Part shown: in pieces, positions 6,355 to 12,458 of the stretch
Position numbering within the stretch: the first letter of the stretch is position 1
Layout: each line of letters opens with the position of its first letter
Source: Hyphomonas sp. UBA5111
Lineage (GTDB): Bacteria > Pseudomonadota > Alphaproteobacteria > Caulobacterales > Hyphomonadaceae
Assembly (NCBI GenBank): GCA_002414505.1
Contig: DHZF01000068.1
Span: forward strand, 1 to 12,698
DNA length: 12,698 bases
Direction: 5' to 3'
The notes under the pieces: generated by a model
Databases searched by the model: none
Told to the model about the DNA's origin: nothing
The model's input: the letters and a program-made list of their open reading frames with translations, nothing else
Made by a program: the position numbers and the translations under genes

Positions 6355-7191
6355 TTAGTCGTTGGCTGCCTTTTTCTGGATTTCGACCTGGTGCGGATAT
6401 GGGATCGAGATGCCCTCGCGGTCGAAGGCTTCCTTCACCGCTTTCGTAAGGTGGAATTTGACGTCCCAGACATCCTCAGCCTTGACCCAGCTGCGTGTGG
6501 CAATGTCCACGGAGCTGTCCCCGAGATTGACCACTTTCACGAAAGGCTCAGGGTCCCGGAAGATGCGGGGATCTGCGTCGATGACCTGTTTGATGACCGC
6601 GATGGCCTTGTCCATGTCGTCATCATAATCGATGCCGAACGTGATGTCGGCGCGGCGCGTATCGTATCCGGAATAGTTCTCGATAACGCCATCAATGGCC
6701 TGGCTGTTCGGGACCAGGACTTTCACATTGTCGACAGTCGCCAGCACGGTCTGGAACAGATTGATGTCCTTGACCGTGCCTGCGACACCAGCGGCTTCGA
6801 TATAGTCGCCCAGCTTGTAGGGGCGGAACAGCATGATCATCACGCCGGCGGCAATGTTGCCGAGCGCGCCCTGCATGGACAGGCCGATGGCCAGGGTCAG
6901 CGCGCCGAGCACGGCCACGAAGCTGGTCGCCTGCACACCGAAGACCTGCAGCACCGCGATCAAGACGGCGGCGGTAATGGCCCACCGCACGATTGATGCG
7001 AAGAAATTGCCGAGCGTGTTGTCGATGCCTTCGCGCTTCAGGGCCTCACGCCGGACAAGCCCGGCCAACCAGCCTGCAATACGCAGCCCGATGATCAGGA
7101 CCAGCAGGGCGCCGATCACTTTGACGCCGAACGAGATGATGAAGGGGCTGTATTCGCTCCAGATGGCGGCTGGGGTCAGCTCTTCGGGCAT
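6355..7191 (-). CDS. mscS: MscS-family small-conductance mechanosensitive channel
   Basis: At 278 residues this is close to E. coli MscS (286) and has the same build. TM1 is at about 17-45, TM2 at about 65-85 and the pore helix TM3 at about 88-125. TM3 runs GALTLAIGLSMQGALGNIAAGVMIMLFRPYKLGDYI, with the Gly/Ala packing pattern of the pore and the FRPxxxGDxI entry to the beta domain. The cytoplasmic cage follows (VLVPNSQAIDGVIENYS, ITFGIDYDDD) and ends with AFDREGISIPYPHQVEI. Such channels open under membrane tension and release solutes after hypo-osmotic shock. The ATG at 7191 has GAGGAG seven bases upstream. It sits 28 bases behind a second, larger MscS paralogue and 18 bases before the DUF6460-like gene. 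Confidence 0.92.
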   Translation of the reverse strand: MPEELTPAAIWSEYSPFIISFGVKVIGALLVLIIGLRIAGWLAGLVRREALKREGIDNTLGNFFASIVRWAITAAVLIAVLQVFGVQATSFVAVLGALTLAIGLSMQGALGNIAAGVMIMLFRPYKLGDYIEAAGVAGTVKDINLFQTVLATVDNVKVLVPNSQAIDGVIENYSGYDTRRADITFGIDYDDDMDKAIAVIKQVIDADPRIFRDPEPFVKVVNLGDSSVDIATRSWVKAEDVWDVKFHLTKAVKEAFDREGISIPYPHQVEIQKKAAND

Positions 7192-7219
7192 GGAGGTCTC
7201 CTCATAGGGTCAAGACAGG

Positions 7220-8362
7220 CTAGTCGTCGGTCTCTGTAATGGATGTAAGTGGGCCCTGTTCCGATCCGGATGGCGCATGCGGGCGATAGGGCATGTTGAC
7301 CTGGTGCGGGAAGGGGATGGTGATGCCTTCGCGATCAAAGGCCTCTTTCACGGCCTTGGTAAGGTCGGCGCGGACCTGCACGAATTCCGGTGTGGCCACA
7401 TAGGCCCTCAGGCGCAGGCGCACACTCCAGTCGGCCAGCGTATGGACGCCCACCCAGGTTTCGTCCTTGGCCAGGATGCGCGGATGCTCATTGGCCGTGT
7501 CCAGCAGCGTTTTCAGGGCATGATCCATATTGTCGTCATAGGAAATGTCGAAATAGAGATCGAACCGCCGGCGGGTCTGCCGGGTGTGATTGACCAGCGG
7601 ATCGCCCCACACCTTGTCATTCGTGACAGAGACGATCTTGTTGTCGATCTGTTTGAACGTGGTGCGGAAGGGGGTGATGTCGGTGATCTCGCCATCCATG
7701 CCGGCCAGGGTCACGAAGTCACCAATGCGGAACGGCCGGAAAATGGCCAGCATGACACCGGCTGCGACCGCTTTCAGCGTATCCTGCAAGGCAAGGCCGA
7801 TGGCCAGCGCAGCGCCGCCGAGCAGGGCGGCAAGCGAGGCGGTCGGGAAGCCGAGCTGGGTCAGCGCCAGGACAATGGCGATGGCAAAGATCAAATACTT
7901 CAGGAGCGAGGCAGAGAAGGCAAACAGCGTGTCATCCGCGCCGTGACGCATATGGGCCTGGTTCCCCATCTTGCGCATGGAGCGCGCGACCCAATTGGCA
8001 AACAGGACCGCGATGACAAGGATTGCGATGGCCGCAAACGCGCCGGGCCCGCGCCGGTCGATGATGGCTTCCCAGTCATAGCCGGCCAAGCCGAGGGGAA
8101 GAGGCGTCATGAAGATCAGTGCGAACACGCGTGCAACAGAACTGGCAATATCCCAGCTGGAGCCTTCGAAGGATTTATCCTTGGCAGACACGCGCTTTCC
8201 GAAGGCCGTGACGATCCGTTTCACCAGGCCTGACAGGAACCAGATCAGGATGCAGGCGAGAAGAACCAGGCCCCATTTCTCGATGAAGGGCCAGGACTTT
8301 GCCAACCAGACGGGCCAATTGGTCGTGTCGACATTGGGCAGAGCGAGTGATTCAAAATCCAT
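7220..8362 (-). CDS. MscS-family mechanosensitive channel with extra N-terminal helices
   Basis: This 380-residue MscS-domain protein is longer than classic MscS. About five hydrophobic segments are seen (approx. 29-47, 72-92, 107-128, 152-171, 174-207) before the cytoplasmic domain. The pore helix reads LGGAALAIGLALQDTLKAVAAGVMLAIFRPFRIGDFV (181-217), matching the family. The beta domain follows (TDITPFRTTFKQIDNKIVSVTN), then ISYDDNMDHAL and an ending AFDREGITIPFPHQVNM almost the same as its downstream neighbour, plus a ~20-residue polar tail. It belongs with longer YbdG/YnaI-like channels more than with MscS itself; this is by architecture only. The ribosome binding site before the ATG at 8362 is poor. 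It lies between the TspO-like gene (66 bases upstream) and the smaller MscS gene. Confidence 0.9.
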   Translation of the reverse strand: MDFESLALPNVDTTNWPVWLAKSWPFIEKWGLVLLACILIWFLSGLVKRIVTAFGKRVSAKDKSFEGSSWDIASSVARVFALIFMTPLPLGLAGYDWEAIIDRRGPGAFAAIAILVIAVLFANWVARSMRKMGNQAHMRHGADDTLFAFSASLLKYLIFAIAIVLALTQLGFPTASLAALLGGAALAIGLALQDTLKAVAAGVMLAIFRPFRIGDFVTLAGMDGEITDITPFRTTFKQIDNKIVSVTNDKVWGDPLVNHTRQTRRRFDLYFDISYDDNMDHALKTLLDTANEHPRILAKDETWVGVHTLADWSVRLRLRAYVATPEFVQVRADLTKAVKEAFDREGITIPFPHQVNMPYRPHAPSGSEQGPLTSITETDD

Positions 8363-8428
8363 GGGACGGCCAGACTCGTTGTTTCTACGGGCAAAAAAGC
8401 GTCAGTTTGTACCGCTTGTCCAGTTTGC

Positions 8429-9196
8429 TCAGGCCGGTATGACTGATCCGTCGGCCCCCCGAAAGAGGCGCAAGCAGATGATGAGGGCCAGAATCACTGC
8501 GCTGGCGATGGCCAACCAGTTCATTTCCGTGACATGCCAATTGTTCAGGATGATGCCGATAACGCCCCAGCCGAGCGCAGCGAAATACCACCAGCTGCGG
8601 CTGACATAGCGCGCGAACATCCAGGCTGCGAAGCCCGCAGTGAGCAGGGTGATCCAGAGCATGGGCCAAGGATAGTCGGTTGCGCCGAGACTGGAAAAGC
8701 TGCGCAGGGTCAGCGGAATCGAGATGGCCACGGCCACGCTGATCCAGCCGGACAGCATGGCGGCGACAAAATCGGCGAGCGCTTTCTTGGGGCTCCAGCC
8801 GGTTTCGCGCAGGCGGTCCATGCGAAACGCTGCGATCCATGCGGTGATGGCGATCGGGAAAAGCAGCAGGAAATCCAGGGGCTGCCATGCGATCAGCTGC
8901 GCACAGAGCATCCAGACGATGTTGAAGAGACCCGCCCATGCGAGCGGGACGCCAACGCGGTCCATCCAGGGTTCACGGGCGCGCCAATAGGCAGCGCCGA
9001 ACAGCAAATAGGCGAGAAAAATCACGCTCCAGATCGAAAAGAAGGCCGGCAGGGGTTGCTCCGGCAGGGTCATCCCGCGTGTCGCATTTCCGATGGGCGT
9101 GCCAATGCCGAGGGCAGGTGCGATCGCGCCGGACAGGGGCTGGAGCAGGCCAAGGAGAATGACGATCAGGGGCAGGTGTTTTTTCATAAGGTCCAT
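8429..9196 (-). CDS. Tryptophan-rich integral membrane protein, TspO/MBR-like
   Basis: The 255-residue protein is almost entirely hydrophobic, with about seven helices and a high tryptophan content (more than a dozen). Motifs such as LPAFFSIWSVIFLAYLLFGAAYW (49-71) and AWAGLFNIVWMLCAQ recall the PxxFxxxWxxLY and NxxW patterns of TspO, a tetrapyrrole/lipid-binding membrane protein. It is longer than typical TspO (about 160 residues, five helices), like the extended 'tryptophan-rich sensory protein' group of alphaproteobacteria. The start is either the ATG at 9196 or the one at 9187 (MKKHLP), which has GGA just upstream and gives a more usual K-K-hydrophobic N terminus. It is divergent from the HU gene and first in the membrane-protein cluster. 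Its ligand is unknown, and a plain membrane protein without tetrapyrrole function remains possible. Confidence 0.72.
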   Translation of the reverse strand: MDLMKKHLPLIVILLGLLQPLSGAIAPALGIGTPIGNATRGMTLPEQPLPAFFSIWSVIFLAYLLFGAAYWRAREPWMDRVGVPLAWAGLFNIVWMLCAQLIAWQPLDFLLLFPIAITAWIAAFRMDRLRETGWSPKKALADFVAAMLSGWISVAVAISIPLTLRSFSSLGATDYPWPMLWITLLTAGFAAWMFARYVSRSWWYFAALGWGVIGIILNNWHVTEMNWLAIASAVILALIICLRLFRGADGSVIPA

Positions 9197-9312
9197 ATGA
9201 GCCGAATTTCAAATGGGGCAAATCCGCGGCGTGTGAAAAAAGTGGGATGCAGGCTGGCGTTTTCACGTTATACGCCGCGATCTCTGCGGAGACACAAAAG
9301 AGGAATTTGCTC
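9197..9312. promoter_or_regulatory. Divergent TspO-like/HU intergenic region with bulged inverted repeat
   Basis: Both promoters should lie here. The left arm at 9226-9239 (GCGGCGT+GTGAAAA) pairs fully with TTTTCAC (9260-9266) plus ACGCCGC (9272-9278); the right arm carries a five-base insertion, GTTAT, between its halves. The insertion sits in TTATAC/TATACG, the best -10-like hexamer for HU; on the other strand it reads TATAAC. No good -35 was found. A further small palindrome, TCTC-TGCG-GAGA, occupies 9281-9292 in the probable HU leader. A protein operator is likely but unproven. Confidence 0.4.
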
Positions 9313-9777
9313 ATGGCAAAGACACCTGTGGCCAAGAAGGCTACTGCGAAACCGGCCGCCAAGAAGGCGACCACACCAGCCAAGACGGCTGCTAAACCTG
9401 CTGCCAAGACCGCTGCTGCGAAGAAGCCAGTTGCCCGCAAGGCAGCTGCGCCAAAAGCTGCACCCAAGGCGACGGCTGCAAAAGCGGCTCCGAAGCCAGC
9501 AACCACCGTCACGATGCGTCAGCTGTCGGCGGAAATGGCAGAGGCTCACGGCCTGACCAAGAAGCAGTCGGAAGAAATCTTCTCCGACCTGGCTGACCGG
9601 ATCACGAAGCGCCTCAAGAAAGGCGAACGTTTCCGCCTCAACGGCCTCGGCACGCTGGAAGTGCGCAAGCGCCCGGCACGCATGGGCCGCAACCCGGCAA
9701 CGGGCGAGTCCATCAAGATCAAGGCGTCGAAGAAAGTTGCCTTCCGCGTCGCCAAGGAACTCAAAGAGTCCGTTTAA
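9313..9777 (+). CDS. HU-family nucleoid protein with long Ala/Lys/Pro-rich N-terminal tail
   Basis: The 154-residue protein has two parts. Residues 1-64 are built only from Ala, Lys, Pro, Thr, Val and Arg, in repeats of the AAKK/KPAAK/APKAA type like eukaryotic histone H1 tails. Residues 65-154 are a full HU/IHF domain: MRQLSAEMAEAHGLTKKQSEEIF, the arm with GLGTLEVRKRPARMGRNPATGESIKI (RNPATG at 126-131, the family signature), and the final helix VAFRVAKELKESV. HU bends and compacts DNA; the basic tail should add sequence-independent DNA binding. Tailed HU proteins are known from Deinococcus (N-terminal) and mycobacteria (C-terminal). The start is the ATG at 9313, with AGAGGA eight bases upstream. 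The frame extends upstream to 9247 but without tail-like sequence. It ends in a strong terminator, so it is monocistronic. IHF is less likely, but only the fold is certain. Confidence 0.92.
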   Translation: MAKTPVAKKATAKPAAKKATTPAKTAAKPAAKTAAAKKPVARKAAAPKAAPKATAAKAAPKPATTVTMRQLSAEMAEAHGLTKKQSEEIFSDLADRITKRLKKGERFRLNGLGTLEVRKRPARMGRNPATGESIKIKASKKVAFRVAKELKESV

Positions 9778-9803
9778 GGATCTTTGCATTCCATTCAGTT
9801 TCG

Positions 9804-9838
9804 AAAGGGCCGGGGAGATATTCCCGGCCCTTTTTTAT
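9804..9838 (+). terminator. Rho-independent terminator of the HU gene
   Basis: AAAGGGCCGGG (9804-9814) pairs perfectly with CCCGGCCCTTT (9823-9833) around an 8-base loop, followed by an unbroken run of T to 9836. It begins 27 bases after the HU stop. On the minus strand the tail after the stem is only three T, so it is at best weak for the ligase transcript. Confidence 0.92.
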
Positions 9839-9904
9839 TTTGCTCGAGGCTGTTCGCGGCTTTTGCCGCGGCCTCTGCGCCTGCGCCTTGCTTGTGGCAG
9901 CGCT

Positions 9905-11518
9905 TTATTCCGGCAACATCGCCTCCAGGGTTTCCAGCCGGTCGGCCTCCTTGGCGGGCTTGTCCCAGCGGATGCGGTTGATGCGGGGAAAGCGCATGGC
10001 GATGCCGGATTTATGGCGGGCCGAGCGTTGCAGCCCCTCGAACGCCACTTCCAGAACGAGGGACGGTGTCACCGAGCGCACAGGCCCGAACCGCTCGATC
10101 GTGTTATCACGGACGAATTTGTCGAGCTGTTTCAATTCCTCATCGGTAAAGCCGAAATAGGCCTTGCCAACGGGTGTCAGCCTTTCCTCGCCGTCTTCAT
10201 CGCGCCAGACGGCGAAGGTGAAATCGGAATAGAAGCTGGAGCGGCGGCCATGCCCGCGCTGGGCGTAGAGCAATACCGCATCGATCAGCCAGGGATCGCG
10301 TTTCCATTTGTACCAATGGCCCTTGACGCGGCCGGGCACATAGGGGCTGTCCCAGCGTTTCAGCATCAGGCCTTCGATCTCCGGGGCAGGGGGCTCCATA
10401 CGGTGCGCGTCCAGCGCCGCCAGATCGGTGACCGGTACGAGCGGGGAGAGATCGAAGCGCGGACTCGCTGTTTCCGTGATGAATTTTTCCAGTCGATCCC
10501 GGCGCTCGCGGAAGCTCAGGGGTCGGATATCCTCCTCGCCCGCCTGCAGCAGGTCATAGGCGCGGATGAAGGCCGGATGCGTGTCCATCTGCTTCTTCGA
10601 AACGGTCTTGCGGTTGAGGCGCTGTTGCAGCGCGTTGAACGGCGCGACGCTTTCCCCATCCTCCCCGCGCACCAGAAGTTCACCATCCAGCGTGCCCTCG
10701 AAACTCATCGCAGCCAGCACGTCCGGGAAGGTGTGGGAGATGTCGTCTCCCGTGCGGGTATAGATGCGCCGCACGCCGCCTTCGGAGCTGGCCTGTACGC
10801 GGATGCCGTCATATTTCCATTCGGCGGCAAAGGCCTCAGGCGTGATCAGGGCCGGGTCCACCGCGTCGGGATTGTCGCGGCCCGCTTTCGGCACCAGCGG
10901 GTGAGCCAGCATGACCGGCCGGAAGGGCGCCTTGATGTCCGGCTCGGGGCGGCCGGTCTTGCCTTCGAGCCAGGCGAACAGGCTCTCATAGGGCGGGGCG
11001 AGGCCGTGCCAGATCTCCTCGATCTCGATCACGTCCACGCCGCCGAAATCGGCGAGCGCCAGCTTGGCGAGGCGCGCGGAAACGCCGATCCGCATGCCGC
11101 CGGTGATCAGCTTGAGCAGCGCCCAGCGGCCGGTCGGGTCGAGGCCGTCGAGCCAGTTGGCGACCAGTCGCTGCGCCTCTGGCCGCGTCGCGCCGTCCAG
11201 CGCCTCGACGATCTCGGCCAGTGGCGGCGGGCGGTTCGCGCGGCGCTCCCCCGGCCAGACGAGGCTGACGGTTTCGGCCATGTCGCCAACATAGTCATAG
11301 GACAGCCGGAACAGTTCGGCATCCATCCGGTCGGTCACTAGGTCTCGGATCGCGGCAGGCTTGATGCTCTTCAGGTCGAGGTCGCCGGTCAGGGCGCCGA
11401 GGGCGTAGCCCCGGTCGGGGTCTGGCGCGCTGCGAAAATAGGAGACCATCAGGCGTAGCTTGCCGTTACGCGAAGGCGTTAGGACGAGACGGTCAAGAAG
11501 CTCTGCGAAGGCCTGCAT
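9905..11518 (-). CDS. ATP-dependent DNA ligase, PP_1105-type (Lhr-associated ligase family)
   Basis: The 537-residue protein is a bacterial ATP-dependent DNA ligase that seals nicks by adenylating itself, then the DNA 5' phosphate. The N-terminal ~200 residues are a helical DNA-binding domain (LLKLITGGMRIGVSARL near 140). The adenylation domain has EWKYDGIR (catalytic Lys235), RTGDDIS, LDGELLV, EGLMLKR (382-388) and WYKWKRD (Lys404, Lys406). The OB domain includes VGKAYFGFTDEEL, PSLVLEVAFEGLQRSARHKSGIAMRFPR and IRWDKP. Length and the ending fit the family found next to an Lhr-type helicase, an MBL-fold exonuclease and a metallophosphoesterase. None of these partners is in the window: one side is HU, the other a divergent GST. 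The ATG at 11518 has TAGGA upstream. Its role is DNA repair, not replication, which NAD-dependent LigA would perform. Confidence 0.93.
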   Translation of the reverse strand: MQAFAELLDRLVLTPSRNGKLRLMVSYFRSAPDPDRGYALGALTGDLDLKSIKPAAIRDLVTDRMDAELFRLSYDYVGDMAETVSLVWPGERRANRPPPLAEIVEALDGATRPEAQRLVANWLDGLDPTGRWALLKLITGGMRIGVSARLAKLALADFGGVDVIEIEEIWHGLAPPYESLFAWLEGKTGRPEPDIKAPFRPVMLAHPLVPKAGRDNPDAVDPALITPEAFAAEWKYDGIRVQASSEGGVRRIYTRTGDDISHTFPDVLAAMSFEGTLDGELLVRGEDGESVAPFNALQQRLNRKTVSKKQMDTHPAFIRAYDLLQAGEEDIRPLSFRERRDRLEKFITETASPRFDLSPLVPVTDLAALDAHRMEPPAPEIEGLMLKRWDSPYVPGRVKGHWYKWKRDPWLIDAVLLYAQRGHGRRSSFYSDFTFAVWRDEDGEERLTPVGKAYFGFTDEELKQLDKFVRDNTIERFGPVRSVTPSLVLEVAFEGLQRSARHKSGIAMRFPRINRIRWDKPAKEADRLETLEAMLPE

Positions 11519-11568
11519 GGGTCCTAGATAGAGCCGACGCGCGAAGAATCCATCAAGGGGAGCTCTCC
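11519..11568. promoter_or_regulatory. Divergent ligase/GST intergenic region
   Basis: Only 50 bases separate the divergent starts. They hold the two ribosome binding sites (TAGGA on the minus strand, AAGGGGAG on the plus strand), so the promoters must overlap each other or reach into the coding ends. TAGATA near 11526 is the only -10-like hexamer, without a clear -35. Confidence 0.25.
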
Positions 11569-12183
11569 ATGAGCCTGAAACTGCACCACCTCAACGCCTC
11601 GCGCTCGCAGCGCATTGTCTGGCTGCTGCTTGAACTCGGCGTGCCGCACGAGATTGTCCATCACAGCCGCGACCCGGAAACCCGGTTGGCCCCGGCGGCG
11701 CTGCTGAGCGTGCACCCGATGGGCAAGTCGCCCCTGCTGGAAGATGGCGACACGGTCATCGCGGAGACGGGCGCGATTGCCGAATATTTGCTGGCGAAAC
11801 ACGATCCGGGCCACACGCTGCATCCGCGCGCGGACTCGGCTGACCTGCCGCGCTACCTGGAATGGGTCCATGCCGCCGAGGGCGCGATCTTCCTGCCGGG
11901 CCTGTTCCGCTTCTACCTTATGAATGCGGGCCTGCTGGACACGCCGCTGGCCGCCTCCATGGAGGCCGAACAGGCCAAGGCGATGAAGACGATCGAGGGG
12001 CACCTGGCAAAACATGCCTATTTCGCCGGCGACAGCTTCACCGCCGCCGATTGCCTGATGGCGTTCCAGGTCCAGTCCGCCGCCGCCATGGGCGCGCTGG
12101 AGGCATTGCCCGCTACCAGGGCCTGGCTGGAAAAAGTGCAGGCGCGCCCGGCCTACAAGGCGATGCTGGACGTGGGGGTCTAG
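11569..12183 (+). CDS. Glutathione S-transferase family protein
   Basis: This 204-residue cytosolic GST has the usual family length. The N-terminal thioredoxin-like domain starts LKLHHLNASRSQRIVWLLLELGVPHEIV, where the SRS serines (12, 14) are the likely glutathione-activating position. It goes on through HPMGKSPLLEDGD with the cis-proline context and ETGAIAEYLL, which holds the Glu-Thr that binds the glutathione gamma-glutamyl group. The C-terminal helical domain (about 90-204) includes the conserved FTAADCLMAFQVQ, the N-capping box seen in GSTs. The ATG at 11569 follows GGGGAG at good spacing. It conjugates glutathione to electrophiles or acts in redox repair; the substrate cannot be told. 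It is divergent from the ligase, and the stop is nine bases before the first hairpin of the repeat-rich tail. Confidence 0.9.
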   Translation: MSLKLHHLNASRSQRIVWLLLELGVPHEIVHHSRDPETRLAPAALLSVHPMGKSPLLEDGDTVIAETGAIAEYLLAKHDPGHTLHPRADSADLPRYLEWVHAAEGAIFLPGLFRFYLMNAGLLDTPLAASMEAEQAKAMKTIEGHLAKHAYFAGDSFTAADCLMAFQVQSAAAMGALEALPATRAWLEKVQARPAYKAMLDVGV

Positions 12184-12192
12184 GCGGTCATC

Positions 12193-12212
12193 CTCCCCCG
12201 CCTGCGGGGGAG
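12193..12212. repeat. Hairpin repeat unit 1 (CTCCCCCGC/GCGGGGGAG)
   Basis: CTCCCCCGC and GCGGGGGAG form a perfect 9-bp stem with a 2-base loop, nine bases after the GST stop. There is no T run, so it is a REP-like or mRNA-end-stabilising hairpin, not an intrinsic terminator. It shares the CTCCCCC/GGGGGAG core with the units at 12249 and 12306. Confidence 0.75.
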
Positions 12213-12216
12213 TGGG

Positions 12217-12235
12217 GCGATTGCCATGCAATCGC
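12217..12235. repeat. Inverted repeat GCGATTGC-CAT-GCAATCGC
   Basis: A perfect 8-bp inverted repeat with a 3-base centre, lying between hairpin units 1 and 2. It has no sequence relation to them. It could be the variable arm of a larger repeat element or a protein site. Confidence 0.6.
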
Positions 12236-12248
12236 TATCCCCCTCCAG

Positions 12249-12269
12249 CTCCCCCTTTGCAAGGGGGAG
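12249..12269. repeat. Hairpin repeat unit 2 (CTCCCCCTT/AAGGGGGAG)
   Basis: A perfect 9-bp stem around TGC. It is the same family as the unit at 12306, which differs only by a shift of the stem around the shared TGCA centre. Confidence 0.75.
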
Positions 12270-12305
12270 AACGGCCCCTCAAGCAAGGCGGCTGCTGTCT
12301 GCGTT

Positions 12306-12326
12306 CCTCCCCCTGCAAGGGGGAGG
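12306..12326. repeat. Hairpin repeat unit 3 (CCTCCCCCT/AGGGGGAGG)
   Basis: A perfect 9-bp stem around GCA, extended by one T-A pair on the outside. It is directly followed by a run of eight G. Units 2 and 3 lie about 57 bases apart in the same arrangement. Confidence 0.75.
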
Positions 12327-12400
12327 ACAGGGGGGGGTCTGCAGTGTTCCCGCCAGCACCCAAAGCCGGACTGGCCTTCGCCATCCGGGTATCTCATGGT

Positions 12401-12427
12401 CAAGCACAAGCCCTGCGCTTGCGCTTG
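12401..12427. repeat. Imperfect inverted repeat in the tail
   Basis: CAAGCACAAG and CTTGCGCTTG pair over 10 positions with one mismatch, around a 7-base loop. It is one of several palindromes in the non-coding tail. Confidence 0.5.
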
Positions 12428-12439
12428 GGCCTTCTCGGG

Positions 12440-12458
12440 CAAATCGCAGTGCGATTTG
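12440..12458. repeat. Near-perfect palindrome CAAATCGCA-G-TGCGATTTG
   Basis: Two perfect 9-base arms around a single base. The centre is too tight for a stable RNA hairpin, so it is better read as a DNA palindrome (binding site or repeat unit border) than as a terminator. Confidence 0.6.

Noticed and set aside
7277..8233. 318-codon plus-strand frame opposite the larger MscS gene
   Set aside because: Charged, low-complexity antisense product; the minus strand encodes a complete channel protein.
8534..9556. 340-codon plus-strand frame running from the TspO-like gene into HU
   Set aside because: It is antisense to a membrane protein, then out of frame with HU, and ends in an Arg/Pro/Leu-rich stretch that is only the HU tail read in another frame.
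9853..9870. Terminator for the ligase gene (GCGGC-TTTT-GCCGC hairpin)
   Set aside because: On the ligase strand the stem is followed by GAACAG, with no run of T; the hairpin is short.
9737..11341. 534-codon plus-strand open frame opposite the DNA ligase
   Set aside because: It is fully antisense to a ligase with all catalytic motifs, passes through the HU terminator hairpin, and gives no known fold.
12193..12212. Intrinsic terminator for the GST gene
   Set aside because: The stem is strong but is followed by AGTGGGG and not by a T run.
12193..12326. CRISPR-like array
   Set aside because: Only three short palindromic units with unequal sequence and spacing; no direct repeats of 24-40 bases with unique spacers and no cas genes.
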